From Candidatus Omnitrophota bacterium (lineage in GTDB: Bacteria > Omnitrophota > Gorgyraeia > Ghiorseimicrobiales > Ghiorseimicrobiaceae), in NCBI GenBank assembly GCA_030681595.1, contig JAUXSB010000009.1:88265-134882 (forward strand): 46,618 nucleotides of DNA. Reading direction: 5' to 3'. Every line of letters starts with the position of its first letter. Position 1 is the stretch's first letter. Positions 1 through 9,413 of the stretch are shown here, in pieces. Below the pieces are notes generated by a model, which had not been told where the DNA came from, did not search any database, and was given only the letters and a program-made list of their open reading frames with translations. The translations under genes were made by a program, and so were the position numbers.

Positions 1-402
1 ACAAGTACAGGGGCGGTGGGGTATGAAAGGGAATCTAATTATTTTTATTTGCCGCTAGGCATAGATTGCATTAAGGAATTGAAAGATGGCTGGCTATTTG
101 GTTTTACGCTAGAATATGATCATTTCTTAAAGGGGGTGCAGAAGAGCCATTTAAGCGATGCTAATTTAGGTTTTGCTGATTTAGAAAACGACCAGAATAA
201 AGGTTATGGTTGCCGCGCTTCTTTTAGGTTTAAAAAACAAAGCGAAAAAATTGACTTTTTAGTTGAGCCGTTTGTCAGGTACTGGAATATTAAGAAATCC
301 GAGGAAGAGCCGGTATCCTTTGCCGGAGTAATTATCGGCAGAGGCTATGAGCCTAAAAATAATTCTACGGAATTCGGTATAAAAATTGCGGTAAAGTTTT
401 AG
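1..402 (+). CDS. C-terminal part of a probable outer-membrane beta-barrel / surface protein (5' truncated by window edge)
   Basis: Frame open from base 1; alternating hydrophobic/aromatic strands and terminal Phe (…GIKIAVKF*). Confidence 0.5.
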   Translation, partial: TSTGAVGYERESNYFYLPLGIDCIKELKDGWLFGFTLEYDHFLKGVQKSHLSDANLGFADLENDQNKGYGCRASFRFKKQSEKIDFLVEPFVRYWNIKKSEEEPVSFAGVIIGRGYEPKNNSTEFGIKIAVKF

Positions 403-1647
403 ATGGGGGTAAAAAAAATAATCGTAGTCGGAGCTGGCCCTGCCGGGATGATGGCGGCGATAAGGGCGGGAGCGCTTGGCCAAAACGTAACTTTAATAGA
501 TAAAAATCCTTACCTAGGTAAAAAACTTCTTTTAAGCGGCAAGGGCCGCTGTAATCTAACCAATGCTTGCCCGCTTGAAGGCTTCTTAAATAGGTTTTCG
601 AAAAATAGCGCGTTCTTAAGGGATGCCTTTAAGCTTTTCTTTAATACAGATTTAATAAAATTCTTTGAAGACAGGGGACTAAAGCTTAAGATAGAAAGGC
701 AGATGAGGGTTTTTCCGGTTACGGATAAGTCCGGCAGTATACTTGAGGTGCTAAAGAAAGAACTTAATAAAGAGAAGGTAAGAGTTATCTGCAAAGCTGC
801 CTTAAAAAATATTCTCGTAGCTAATAGTAAGATAGAGGCGATAGAACTCGCAGATAATGCTGTTATTACATCTGACCGGATTATTTTGGCAACAGGCGGT
901 GTTTCTTACGGCTTTACCGGTTCAACCGGCGAAGGCCTCGAGATTGCAAAAGGCTTAGGCCATAGGATAGTTACGCCGCGAGCCGGGCTTGTCCCGCTTG
1001 AAGTTAAAGAACGGTTTATAGTGTCGCTTGAGGGAATAACCCTAAAAAATGTACGCCTTAAATTTAAGAAGGGCGAAAAAAACATAATTTCTGATGTAGG
1101 CGAACTTTTATTTACCGGTTTTGGCGTATCCGGGCCTTTAGTTTTAACTTTGAGCGGGAGAATTACTGATTGGCTTCTTGAGGGCGGAGCCGTATATTTA
1201 GAAATAGACCTAAAGCCGGCTCTGTCTTTTGAGCAGTTAGATGTACGTCTCTTAAGAGAATTTAATGCCGCGCCAAGAAAAAATATTAAAAACTTGCTTA
1301 AAGATTTTTTGCCTCAAAGGATGGTCAATGTGTTTGCGGAGATTTCCGGAATTTCTTTGGATAAAAGCACCAGCCAAATAACCAAAGAAGAGCGCCGTAA
1401 TTTGGTTTTGTTATTCAAGGGGCTGTGTTTAACGATTCTAGGGCCAAGGCCGATAAAAGAGGCAATGATTACCCGGGGAGGTGTTTGTTTAAAAGATATA
1501 GACCCGCGTACAATGCAGTCGCGCCTGATAAAAGGGCTTTACTTTGCCGGTGAAATTATGGATATAGACGCGGATACGGGTGGTTTTAACTTACAGGCGG
1601 CATTCTCAACCGGGTATTTAGCCGGCCAAAGCGCGGCCTTAAATTAG
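403..1647 (+). CDS. HI0933/BaiN-family NAD(P)/FAD-dependent oxidoreductase
   Basis: KKIIVVGAGPAGMMAAIRA dinucleotide-binding motif, GKKLLLSGKGRCNLTN and C-terminal TGGFNLQAAFSTGYLAG typical of the family. Confidence 0.9.
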   Translation: MGVKKIIVVGAGPAGMMAAIRAGALGQNVTLIDKNPYLGKKLLLSGKGRCNLTNACPLEGFLNRFSKNSAFLRDAFKLFFNTDLIKFFEDRGLKLKIERQMRVFPVTDKSGSILEVLKKELNKEKVRVICKAALKNILVANSKIEAIELADNAVITSDRIILATGGVSYGFTGSTGEGLEIAKGLGHRIVTPRAGLVPLEVKERFIVSLEGITLKNVRLKFKKGEKNIISDVGELLFTGFGVSGPLVLTLSGRITDWLLEGGAVYLEIDLKPALSFEQLDVRLLREFNAAPRKNIKNLLKDFLPQRMVNVFAEISGISLDKSTSQITKEERRNLVLLFKGLCLTILGPRPIKEAMITRGGVCLKDIDPRTMQSRLIKGLYFAGEIMDIDADTGGFNLQAAFSTGYLAGQSAALN

Positions 1648-2072
1648 GTTTTAGCCTTATCCAAGAGTTTATTGATTTTCTCTACCAGCGGACAGAATTT
1701 GTCGCTTTTTCTTAAGGCTATATGGTTTTTCTTTTTGCCTTCTATAATTTCATCAAGTTCGCGGATGATCCTATCAAAAGGCCCGACTATCTTATGGGAA
1801 ACTTTGTAGGCGAAAATCAGTATCAAAAATATAATAGTCGGCGCGCTGACGAGCAGGATAAGGGTTACTTTTTGCGCGGCGGGAATGATGTTATAGGCAA
1901 TAAATTCCGGGATACCGATTTCAGAAGCGGTAATATTGAAAATTAAATAATAAAGGCATAGGCTTACTATGATTACCGGTATAATTGCCGCCAGAAACAC
2001 TAATAATAAGACTTCTTTGTGAAGTTGGTTAGCGAAAATTCTTCTCTTTCTCCTGTTCTCGTTTTTTTTCAT
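1644..2072 (-). CDS. Two-TM membrane protein with HAMP-like linker
   Basis: Two hydrophobic segments followed by KIVGPFDRIIRELDEIIEGKK…; no output domain. Confidence 0.55.
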   Translation of the reverse strand: MKKNENRRKRRIFANQLHKEVLLLVFLAAIIPVIIVSLCLYYLIFNITASEIGIPEFIAYNIIPAAQKVTLILLVSAPTIIFLILIFAYKVSHKIVGPFDRIIRELDEIIEGKKKNHIALRKSDKFCPLVEKINKLLDKAKT

Positions 2073-2743
2073 TTTCTGTATCCCACCTTTATCTCTTTAT
2101 ATAGCGCTTCCGCGCTAGAAAGCGTGTTGTCGGTATCTGTCATTAAAGCAATCGCCCCGACATTGCCCGGCTGGTTTCTAAAAGCCAGCACGTAATCTTT
2201 ATGGATATTCCTTTCTTCGGTTGCCCACTGATCAATATTTTTTCTACCTGATTCGATAACTATCAATTTGATATTACGCCAGTAAGGGCTAGTTAATATT
2301 GTCCCTTCCGGCAGGTTTTCATCCCAGATATATTCAATAGCCTTGGTGTTGGTAAAGATAAAGCTTGGGAAGATAACATATACCCTTGCGGCATAGTCGT
2401 CTTTTTCAAGCCATCCGCCTTTAACATTTTTATCTTTATTCTTTTTGGGAAAGGAGACTATTTTCCATTTCCAGCTTATAAGCGGGAATTCTTTCGGGTG
2501 GAATTTAATTTTATAAAATATTCCTGAGCAGGCTTTATTGCTCTTGGCAGAAAGGTATCCGCCTTCGTGTGTAGGTTCTATCGAATACAATACTTTATTT
2601 TTGAATATTTTTTCCTGCCATTCCCCGAGCGCGTTCTTTTTATTGAAAGGGAAAAATTTCGGCAGGTTATAGGCATAAGCATAAAAAGTAACAGAACAAA
2701 ACGCTACGAATATGAGTAGGGAAATAAATTTTCTTCTTGGCAT
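2069..2743 (-). CDS. DUF3047 family secreted protein
   Basis: N-terminal signal sequence; PLISWKWK…DDYAARVYVIFPS…IEYIWDENLPEGT pattern of DUF3047. Confidence 0.8.
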   Translation of the reverse strand: MPRRKFISLLIFVAFCSVTFYAYAYNLPKFFPFNKKNALGEWQEKIFKNKVLYSIEPTHEGGYLSAKSNKACSGIFYKIKFHPKEFPLISWKWKIVSFPKKNKDKNVKGGWLEKDDYAARVYVIFPSFIFTNTKAIEYIWDENLPEGTILTSPYWRNIKLIVIESGRKNIDQWATEERNIHKDYVLAFRNQPGNVGAIALMTDTDNTLSSAEALYKEIKVGYRK

Positions 2744-2977
2744 TTTAAAATATTAATTTGCTGAAAAACCCGTATTTATCAGTTTAATTGTAGCTTTCAT
2801 TATCGAATTAGTCAAATATATATTATCGGCCTAAGTTAAGCTGCGTTTTTTGTATTGACCTTAGATAATTAAATTATATAATATTTAAAGAAGCCCCGCT
2901 ATTATGCTTGTTGCGATAGCAGGGTGCCATTTAGCGCTAGTATGAAAAACAGATAATCCGCGCTAGCCCCACTTATT

Positions 2978-3793
2978 ATGAACCATAGGTTAAAATTTTC
3001 CGCAAACCGTATTTTAAGTATATTCCTTAAACCATTCTTTATTTTTTTGCTAACAGTTATTTTTTCTTCCTGTTTAAACTTAGATACGCCCAAGCAGAAA
3101 AATTACAGTTACAAAATTGTAAATATTTATCCTCACGCCCGAGACGCTTTTACGCAAGGGTTAGTTTTTGAGGATGGTATTTTGTATGAAGGGACCGGCC
3201 TTAATGGGAGATCGAGCCTGCGTAAAGTGGATTTAAAAAGTGGGAATGTTTTGAATATACATAAATTACCGGATGAATTTTTTGGAGAGGGCATAACGGT
3301 ATGTGAAGATAAAATTATTCAGCTGACATGGCGTTCTAATACCGGATTTGTTTATGATAAATATGGGTTCAATTTAATAGGAAAGTTCAGCTATCCTTTT
3401 GAAGGCTGGGGTATTACATATGACGGCAGGCATTTAATTGCGAGCGACGGCACCGACGTATTACATTTTTTAAATCCGGATAATTTTAAAGAAGAATACG
3501 CCATAAAAGTGTATAATAATGACGGCCCTGTAAGCGGCCTTAATGAACTAGAGTATGCCCAAGGGAAAATCTATGCCAACATTTGGCGCACGGGCTATAT
3601 AGTAGAACTTAGCCCGAAGACCGGGCGAGTAACAGGCCGGATAGATTTAAGCGGGCTCTTAGCTCCATACAAGGCCGATAAACCAGTGGATGTTTTAAAC
3701 GGTATTGCGTATAATAATGAAAATGGGCATTTATTTGTAACTGGAAAATTATGGCCGAAGATTTTTGAGATCGAGCTAGTCCGCACAAAATAA
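2978..3793 (+). CDS. Glutaminyl-peptide cyclotransferase (glutamine cyclotransferase family)
   Basis: Lipoprotein-like N-terminus; YPHARDAFTQGLVFEDGILYEGTGLNGRSSLRKVDL motif. Confidence 0.85.
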   Translation: MNHRLKFSANRILSIFLKPFFIFLLTVIFSSCLNLDTPKQKNYSYKIVNIYPHARDAFTQGLVFEDGILYEGTGLNGRSSLRKVDLKSGNVLNIHKLPDEFFGEGITVCEDKIIQLTWRSNTGFVYDKYGFNLIGKFSYPFEGWGITYDGRHLIASDGTDVLHFLNPDNFKEEYAIKVYNNDGPVSGLNELEYAQGKIYANIWRTGYIVELSPKTGRVTGRIDLSGLLAPYKADKPVDVLNGIAYNNENGHLFVTGKLWPKIFEIELVRTK

Positions 3794-3805
3794 TTGGTGA
3801 GTGTA

Positions 3806-5818
3806 ATGTTTAAAAATCCGCTATCAAAAATAAGCTTACGTAATAGATTCTTAATTGCTTCTTTTATTATCGTTTTCATAGTAAGCCTGTTGGTAGTGCT
3901 TATCATTGATTTTTCATTAGCGAATAGGTTAAAATTCGAGCTACGCGAGAGGGGAGTTTTTATCGCTAAAAATATATCTTTAGAAAGCGCTCATTATATA
4001 TCAAGCAATGATACGTTATACCTTCAAATATTGGCCGAGCATACTAAAAAACTGGATAAGGATATCGAATATATCTTTTTATTGGATGCCGGCGGAAATG
4101 TTTTAGTTAATACTTTTGGTAAAACGTTGCCCGTGGAAGGCGCAAAAAGTATAAATATTTTAAGCTCCAGGCAAGATTATGAGATTAAAGAAATTTTTAC
4201 GGAAAAAGGGTACGTGCTTGATATTGCTATGCCGGTATCTTTAGAATCAAAAGAGGTTATACATGTCGGAATGAACGAGAATCGCATAAAAAATGAAACT
4301 AAAAAGGTTCTAAGGAATGTTTCTGTGTTAGCCCTTGTGGTTTTGTTGCTTGTTTTTGTAATGGTTATTATTGCTCTTGACCTGATAATGAAGCCGGTTG
4401 CTAAGCTAATTGAGGCAATAAAAGCAGTCGGCGAGGGTAAGTTAGAGCGCAGGGTTGATATTAGATCTAATGATCAGATAGGGGGGCTTGCCTCGGCCTT
4501 TAATGATATGATTGAGATGATTGAATGGCATAACGATACGCAAATTACGGTTAATTCAATGCTGTGCCTTTCGTTAGAAAATACGCTTTTTGATGAATTC
4601 TTACGGCGTGCGCTTAACCGTATCTTGGCTATTCCGTGGCTGTTCTTAGAGTCAAAAGGCGCTATATTTTTATTTGAAAACGAGCCGAATGTTTTGACGA
4701 TTAGAGCGCAGAGCGGGCTTAGCGATTCAGCACTTGCGGCCTGCGAAAAAATCCCGCTTGGCAAATGTCTTTGCGGCAAAGCGGCAGAAACAGGCAAGGT
4801 GCAGTTTTCCGCGCGAATAGATAGCCAACACGAGATTCAGTATGACGCTATCTCGCCCCACGGCCATTATTGCGTCCCGATTAAATATGCCGATAAAATA
4901 ATCGGCGTATTGACTGTTTTTGTGGAAGAAGGGCATCGTTACAGCAAGAAGGAGGAGGAGGCGCTTTGTGCGATTACTGATGTCTTGGCGGGTGTAATTG
5001 TGCGTAAGCAGGCAGAAGACGCGCTAGAGGAAGCGTTTTTGGAGCTTAAAGCGGCTCAGACGCAGCTTGTCCAGGCCGAGAAATGGCAGGTAGTTGGGCG
5101 CCTGGCAAGCGGCATAGCCCACGAAGTAAAAAATCCATTGGCGGTTATACTTACGGGGGTTGAGTATCTTACAATGCTGCTTAATGATGATAAAGAAATT
5201 ATGTTGACATTAGGGCAGATGAAAAATGCGGTTGAAAGGGCGGATAATATTATCAGGGGGATATTGGATTTTTCCCGGATATCAAAATTAGATATCACCG
5301 TCCAAGAGCTTAGTTCGATAGTATGTAACTCCCTGATATTTATGGAGAATCATTTTGAAAAAAACCATATTGAAGTGGCAACAGATTTACAAAAAGATAT
5401 TCCTAATATCGAAGTAGATTTAAATAAAATCGATCAGGTATTTGTAAACCTTTTTATGAATGCTGTAAACGCGATGCCAGAAGGCGGAACGTTACTGGTA
5501 AGGACATATGCTAAGCAATTGTTTGATATTAGCGAGTACGCCGGCGTCGGCCGCCGCGCAGGCGATGCTTTTAAAATTGGAGATACGGTTGCAGTAGCTG
5601 AGATCGAAGATACAGGTACGGGCATCCCGGAACATGTATTAGATAAATTATTTGAACCATTTTTTACTACGCGGCGTACCACAGGTGGGACGGGCTTGGG
5701 GCTATCAATTTCAAAAAATATAATTGATATGCATGGAGGTGCGATATATATTGAAAATAAGAAAGAAGGCCACGGAGTAAAAGTAACTGTTGTATTTAAA
5801 ACCTTAAATAAATATTAA
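3806..5818 (+). CDS. Sensor histidine kinase (TM sensor, HAMP, GAF, HisKA, HATPase_c)
   Basis: GIAHEVKNPLAVI H-box, N/G boxes (DTGTGIPEHVLDKLFEPFFTTR, GTGLGLSI). ATG at 3806 preferred over the TTG at 3794. Confidence 0.9.
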   Translation: MFKNPLSKISLRNRFLIASFIIVFIVSLLVVLIIDFSLANRLKFELRERGVFIAKNISLESAHYISSNDTLYLQILAEHTKKLDKDIEYIFLLDAGGNVLVNTFGKTLPVEGAKSINILSSRQDYEIKEIFTEKGYVLDIAMPVSLESKEVIHVGMNENRIKNETKKVLRNVSVLALVVLLLVFVMVIIALDLIMKPVAKLIEAIKAVGEGKLERRVDIRSNDQIGGLASAFNDMIEMIEWHNDTQITVNSMLCLSLENTLFDEFLRRALNRILAIPWLFLESKGAIFLFENEPNVLTIRAQSGLSDSALAACEKIPLGKCLCGKAAETGKVQFSARIDSQHEIQYDAISPHGHYCVPIKYADKIIGVLTVFVEEGHRYSKKEEEALCAITDVLAGVIVRKQAEDALEEAFLELKAAQTQLVQAEKWQVVGRLASGIAHEVKNPLAVILTGVEYLTMLLNDDKEIMLTLGQMKNAVERADNIIRGILDFSRISKLDITVQELSSIVCNSLIFMENHFEKNHIEVATDLQKDIPNIEVDLNKIDQVFVNLFMNAVNAMPEGGTLLVRTYAKQLFDISEYAGVGRRAGDAFKIGDTVAVAEIEDTGTGIPEHVLDKLFEPFFTTRRTTGGTGLGLSISKNIIDMHGGAIYIENKKEGHGVKVTVVFKTLNKY

Positions 5819-5832
5819 CACGCGGAGGATGT

Positions 5833-6210
5833 ATGGGTAAGAAGAGGATACTCTTGGTTGATGATGAAATAGGCTTTACGAATATGATGAGGCTATACCT
5901 TGAGAAGGCAGGCGATTATGAAGTTATGATAGAAAACGACTCTTCTCGCGCCCTCGGCATCGTAAAAAAATTTAATCCGGATATGATTTTCTTGGATGTG
6001 CTTATGCCCCAGAAGGATGGCGGCGAAATAGCCAAAGAGATAAGGTCAGAGCCTGCTTTTAAAAATATTCCTATTGTGTTTATGACAGCGATTGCGGATA
6101 GTTCGCAGTCTACCGCTAAAGGCGGCACAATAGGCGGCTACCAATTTCTGCCGAAGCCGATAAGCGGTTCACAGGTTCTTTCCTGCATCAAGGAAAACAT
6201 AGGAATATAA
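5833..6210 (+). CDS. Response regulator (single receiver domain)
   Basis: RILLVDDEIGF…MIFLDVLMPQKDGGE…IPIVFMTA…KPI receiver motifs; follows the kinase. Confidence 0.93.
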   Translation: MGKKRILLVDDEIGFTNMMRLYLEKAGDYEVMIENDSSRALGIVKKFNPDMIFLDVLMPQKDGGEIAKEIRSEPAFKNIPIVFMTAIADSSQSTAKGGTIGGYQFLPKPISGSQVLSCIKENIGI

Positions 6211-6257
6211 TAATTACCCATCCAAAATCATTACGTATTCAATTCCAATTATTAACG

Positions 6258-7376
6258 ATGAGACGGTATAATTTTTTAATTATTTCAGTATTTTTATCAT
6301 TGGCCTATTTTCCGTCTAGTGTATTTGGCGAAACCGTTATCCTAAAATCGGGCAAAAGAGTTGAGGGTAAGATTCTTGAGAAGACAGATAAATATGTAAA
6401 GGTAGACTTCCGCGGCGTAATACTTACATGGCGCCATGATGAGATAGAACATATTGAGCCGGAAGATAACGCTATTTTGCCAAAGATGCGTTTTGGTTTT
6501 GCCCCGGGCGACGAACCTAGCGAAACCGAACCTTGGGCAGGGTTTGGCCCGCCGTTTTCTTTATCCAATCAGAAATCTTTTTTATGGAAAGTTAAGTCAG
6601 GGCTGGGGAAGGTTTATCTCTTGGGCTCAATCCATGTGGCAAAAAGCAACCTCTACCCGCTAGATAAAAAAATAGAAGATGCGTTTAGCGCCTCGGATGT
6701 TTTAGTTACGGAGTTAAATCTGATTAGCCCCGGTCTTGATGCTACCTTAAGATTTATGGAAAAAGGGATATATCCGGCGGGAAAAACATTAGACCGGGTT
6801 TTATCTAGCGAGACCATGGATTTAATTAAAATAAAGACTAAAAATTTGGGCATGGATTTTGCAGAGGTCAATACATATAAACCGTGGTTTTTAGCACTTC
6901 AACTGATGGGGCTTGAATTAGTGCGGATGGGATTTAACCCGGATTATGGAATAGATATGCATTTTCTTAAAAAAGCCGAAGGCAATAAGGAAACATTAGA
7001 GCTTGAGACATTCGAATACCAGCTTGGCCTTTTTGAAAGCCTTACGGATAAGGAGCAGGAGCTGTTTTTACTTTCTACCTTGCAAGATTTAGATCTTCTT
7101 GCCAGCGAAGTGGATAAAATGACCAAGATATGGAAAGTCGGCGATACAGCGGCAATGGAGGCAATGCTTGATAGGGCGTTGTCAAAGAATCCCGAAACAG
7201 GGTCGATGTACGAAAAGATGATTTTTGAGCGAAATAAGAATATGGTTTTAGGAATTGAGAGGCTGCTTTTGTCGGGGAAAAGCGCTTTTGTTATAGTTGG
7301 TTCTGCGCATTTAATCGGCTCACGTGGTATAGTGGAAAAACTGCGCGAAAAAGGTTGTTCCGTTGAGCAGCTCTAA
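6258..7376 (+). CDS. TraB/GumN family protein with an N-terminal ETVILKSGKxxxGKI module
   Basis: FLWKVKSGLGKVYLLGSIHVAKSNLYPLD and C-terminal FVIVGSAHLIGSRGIVEKLREKG GumN/TraB motifs; signal peptide. Confidence 0.85.
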   Translation: MRRYNFLIISVFLSLAYFPSSVFGETVILKSGKRVEGKILEKTDKYVKVDFRGVILTWRHDEIEHIEPEDNAILPKMRFGFAPGDEPSETEPWAGFGPPFSLSNQKSFLWKVKSGLGKVYLLGSIHVAKSNLYPLDKKIEDAFSASDVLVTELNLISPGLDATLRFMEKGIYPAGKTLDRVLSSETMDLIKIKTKNLGMDFAEVNTYKPWFLALQLMGLELVRMGFNPDYGIDMHFLKKAEGNKETLELETFEYQLGLFESLTDKEQELFLLSTLQDLDLLASEVDKMTKIWKVGDTAAMEAMLDRALSKNPETGSMYEKMIFERNKNMVLGIERLLLSGKSAFVIVGSAHLIGSRGIVEKLREKGCSVEQL

Positions 7377-7407
7377 TTTCAGAATGATTCTTTAAAAAGG
7401 AAAAACA

Positions 7408-7662
7408 ATGGATTATGTAACTTTTATTGGTTTAACCGCCGGTGCATTAACCACCATTGCCTTTCTGCCGCAGGTAATAAAAGTGCGCCGCCGCAAACAG
7501 ACACGGGATTTATCCTTACCTATGTATATCGTTCTTTCTTTAGGGATTGGCTTATGGATTATATACGGAGTTTTTCTAAATAGCCCGCCTATAATAATCG
7601 CTAATTCTATAACAGTAATATTTTCTATTTATATCCTGATAATGAAGATTAAACATGGTTAA
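7408..7662 (+). CDS. SemiSWEET / PQ-loop (MtN3-like) transporter
   Basis: 84 aa, three TM helices, LTTIAFLPQVIKVRRRKQTRDLSLPMY. Confidence 0.88.
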   Translation: MDYVTFIGLTAGALTTIAFLPQVIKVRRRKQTRDLSLPMYIVLSLGIGLWIIYGVFLNSPPIIIANSITVIFSIYILIMKIKHG

Positions 7663-7679
7663 GAAAGAGGATGGTTTGC

Positions 7680-7808
7680 ATGATTAAAAATTTTCTTATT
7701 TTATCTATTGTCTTAGCGGCTGGGTTATTTTCGGGCTGGGCTTTGGCCCAAGAAAACGATGACGGCAGATGGGTTTCCGAATCTTTTCATTACTTGTGCG
7801 TAGTTTAG
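7680..7808 (+). CDS. Short ORF: Sec signal peptide followed by only ~20 residues; probable gene remnant
   Basis: Translated by eye: MIKNFLILSIVLAAGLFSGWALAQENDDGRWVSESFHYLCVV*; not in the supplied ORF track; overlaps the ispH 3' end by 4 nt. Confidence 0.4.
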   Translation: MIKNFLILSIVLAAGLFSGWALAQENDDGRWVSESFHYLCVV

Positions 7809-8650
7809 TAAGTGCCTGTTTTTAAATTCTCTATGATTTTTTCTACAATAATATCGGGAGTGGAAGCACCTGCCATAATTCCCACGGTTTTAATTTTCGA
7901 AAACCAGCCTTTTTTTAAGCCGTTCGCGTTTTCAATCCAGTGTGTGTTTGGGTTTAATGATTTGGCTATTTCGTAAAGCTGCCTTGTGTTGGCGCTCGTT
8001 TGTGAGCCGACGACTAAAACTAAGTCATTTTCCTTGGGCAGAGTTTTTATTTCTTGCTGTTTGATGATAGTTGTGCGGCAGACGGTATTATAAAGCTTAA
8101 CTTCCGGTATATACTTTTTAAGCTTATCCATGATGTTGTTTATGTTTTCCAAGGTTTGAGTGGATTGAGTGACTACCGCCGCTTTCTTTATTTTGTTTAA
8201 TTTTTTAACAGGGATTTTATTGGGGGATTCGATGATAATTGATTTTTTCTTGAGCTGGCCGGCTATGCCGATTGTTTCCTGGTGATTGGCGTCGCCGATA
8301 ATGATTATCTGGCTATTTTTCTCAAGCCCCCGGGCAATTTTATAAATATCCTTTACCTTGGGGCAGGTGGCATCTATTATTATATAGCCGCAGGATTTGG
8401 CCTTTTGGAATATTCTTTTAGGCGCTCCGTGAGCGCTTATTATCAGGATGTCATTTTTGTTTTTAGCCGGCGTTATTTTATCTATTTTCTTAATACCTCT
8501 GGAGTTTAATTCTTGGACGATGAAATGGTTGTGGACTATATCGCCTAAGACAGAAGACCGTTTTCGCTGTTTGGCTATATTCAGGCAGGTGTCTATAGCA
8601 CGGCGAACCCCGAAACAAAAACCCGAACTTTTCGCGATATTTATCTGCAT
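7805..8650 (-). CDS. ispH: 4-hydroxy-3-methylbut-2-enyl diphosphate reductase
   Basis: SGFCFGVRRAID, DATCPKVKD, VVGSQTSANTRQLYEIA, MAGASTPD motifs. Confidence 0.95.
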   Translation of the reverse strand: MQINIAKSSGFCFGVRRAIDTCLNIAKQRKRSSVLGDIVHNHFIVQELNSRGIKKIDKITPAKNKNDILIISAHGAPKRIFQKAKSCGYIIIDATCPKVKDIYKIARGLEKNSQIIIIGDANHQETIGIAGQLKKKSIIIESPNKIPVKKLNKIKKAAVVTQSTQTLENINNIMDKLKKYIPEVKLYNTVCRTTIIKQQEIKTLPKENDLVLVVGSQTSANTRQLYEIAKSLNPNTHWIENANGLKKGWFSKIKTVGIMAGASTPDIIVEKIIENLKTGTY

Positions 8651-8705
8651 AATAGAGATAATTTTATCATATTATACAACCTACCGCAATATCTGTAATT
8701 TCTAC

Positions 8706-8734
8706 TTGACAAATGACACTAATATGGTATCATT
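8706..8734 (+). promoter_or_regulatory. Candidate promoter (-35 TTGACA) overlapped by a 23-bp dyad AATGACAC-N7-GTATCATT
   Basis: TTGACA 8706-8711; dyad 8712-8734 (half-sites AATGACAC / AATGATAC); GGAGG at 8745-8749. Confidence 0.45.
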
Positions 8735-8753
8735 ATAAGTGAAAGGAGGCCGT

Positions 8754-8831
8754 ATGAATATTACCGTTAAATATATGTTGCGGCCGGTGGCACATTGTAA
8801 AGAAGGCTGCAGTATTTTGTCCCGGGCATGA
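8754..8831 (+). CDS. Candidate 25-aa small ORF or truncated leader
   Basis: MNITVKYMLRPVAHCKEGCSILSRA* preceded by GGAGG with good spacing. Confidence 0.3.
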   Translation: MNITVKYMLRPVAHCKEGCSILSRA

Positions 8832-8864
8832 CGTTAAACCGCCCACCGTATTTAATCGGAACGC

Positions 8865-8976
8865 ATTCATCCCCGCCTTTCAAGGCGGGGATGAATGCGC
8901 AACGATTATCCGCCAAAGTTCCAGTGGCGGATCAATCAGAAAAGAAACCACGGGCTTTAGCCCGTGGAGATTCATT
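8865..8976. repeat. Triple-hairpin repeat block resembling a non-autonomous IS200/IS605-like relic
   Basis: Perfect IR gcattcatccccgcctt-tc-aaggcggggatgaatgc; atccgcca-N9-tggcggat; ccacgggct-tt-agcccgtgg. Confidence 0.5.
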
Positions 8977-8984
8977 CATAAAAT

Positions 8985-9395
8985 ATGAAACTACTAACTA
9001 GAGATACTGACTATGCGGTAAGGGCAATTTGCTTTATTGCCAGGTCTAAAGAAAAAAAAGCATCTGTAGCTGAACTGACGTTTAGGCTTGGGATGCCCAG
9101 ATCATTTTTAAGAAAGATACTGCAGCGTTTAAATGAAGAGGGGTTACTTGAATCATCTAAGGGCAAAGGAGGGGGTTTCGAGCTGGCGATTAAGCCGGAG
9201 GCAATAGTTTTGTTGGATGTGATGCGGATTTTTCAGGGAGGTTTAAATTTAAATAACTGTTTTTTGAAGAAGAGGATATGCCCGGAAAAAAATGTATGCC
9301 GCCTAAGAAGAGAAATAGGGTTAATCGAGAAAGGCACAGCCGCGGCATTAAGCAAGATAAGTATCGCGTCTTTAATAAAATCGCGGCATAACTAA
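8985..9395 (+). CDS. Rrf2 family transcriptional regulator with Cys cluster
   Basis: LTRDTDYAVRAICFIA…SFLRKILQRLNEEGLLESSKGKGGGFELA, plus C…C…C region (NNCFLKKRICPEKNVC). Confidence 0.92.
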   Translation: MKLLTRDTDYAVRAICFIARSKEKKASVAELTFRLGMPRSFLRKILQRLNEEGLLESSKGKGGGFELAIKPEAIVLLDVMRIFQGGLNLNNCFLKKRICPEKNVCRLRREIGLIEKGTAAALSKISIASLIKSRHN

Positions 9396-9413
9396 TACGG
9401 GAGGATGTTAAAT

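Noticed and set aside
2880-2977. Possible riboswitch before the glutamine cyclotransferase (ccccgctat…atagcaggg, tagcgctag)
   Set aside because: Stems are short and mismatched and match no class I recognise; not enough to call without folding or homologs.
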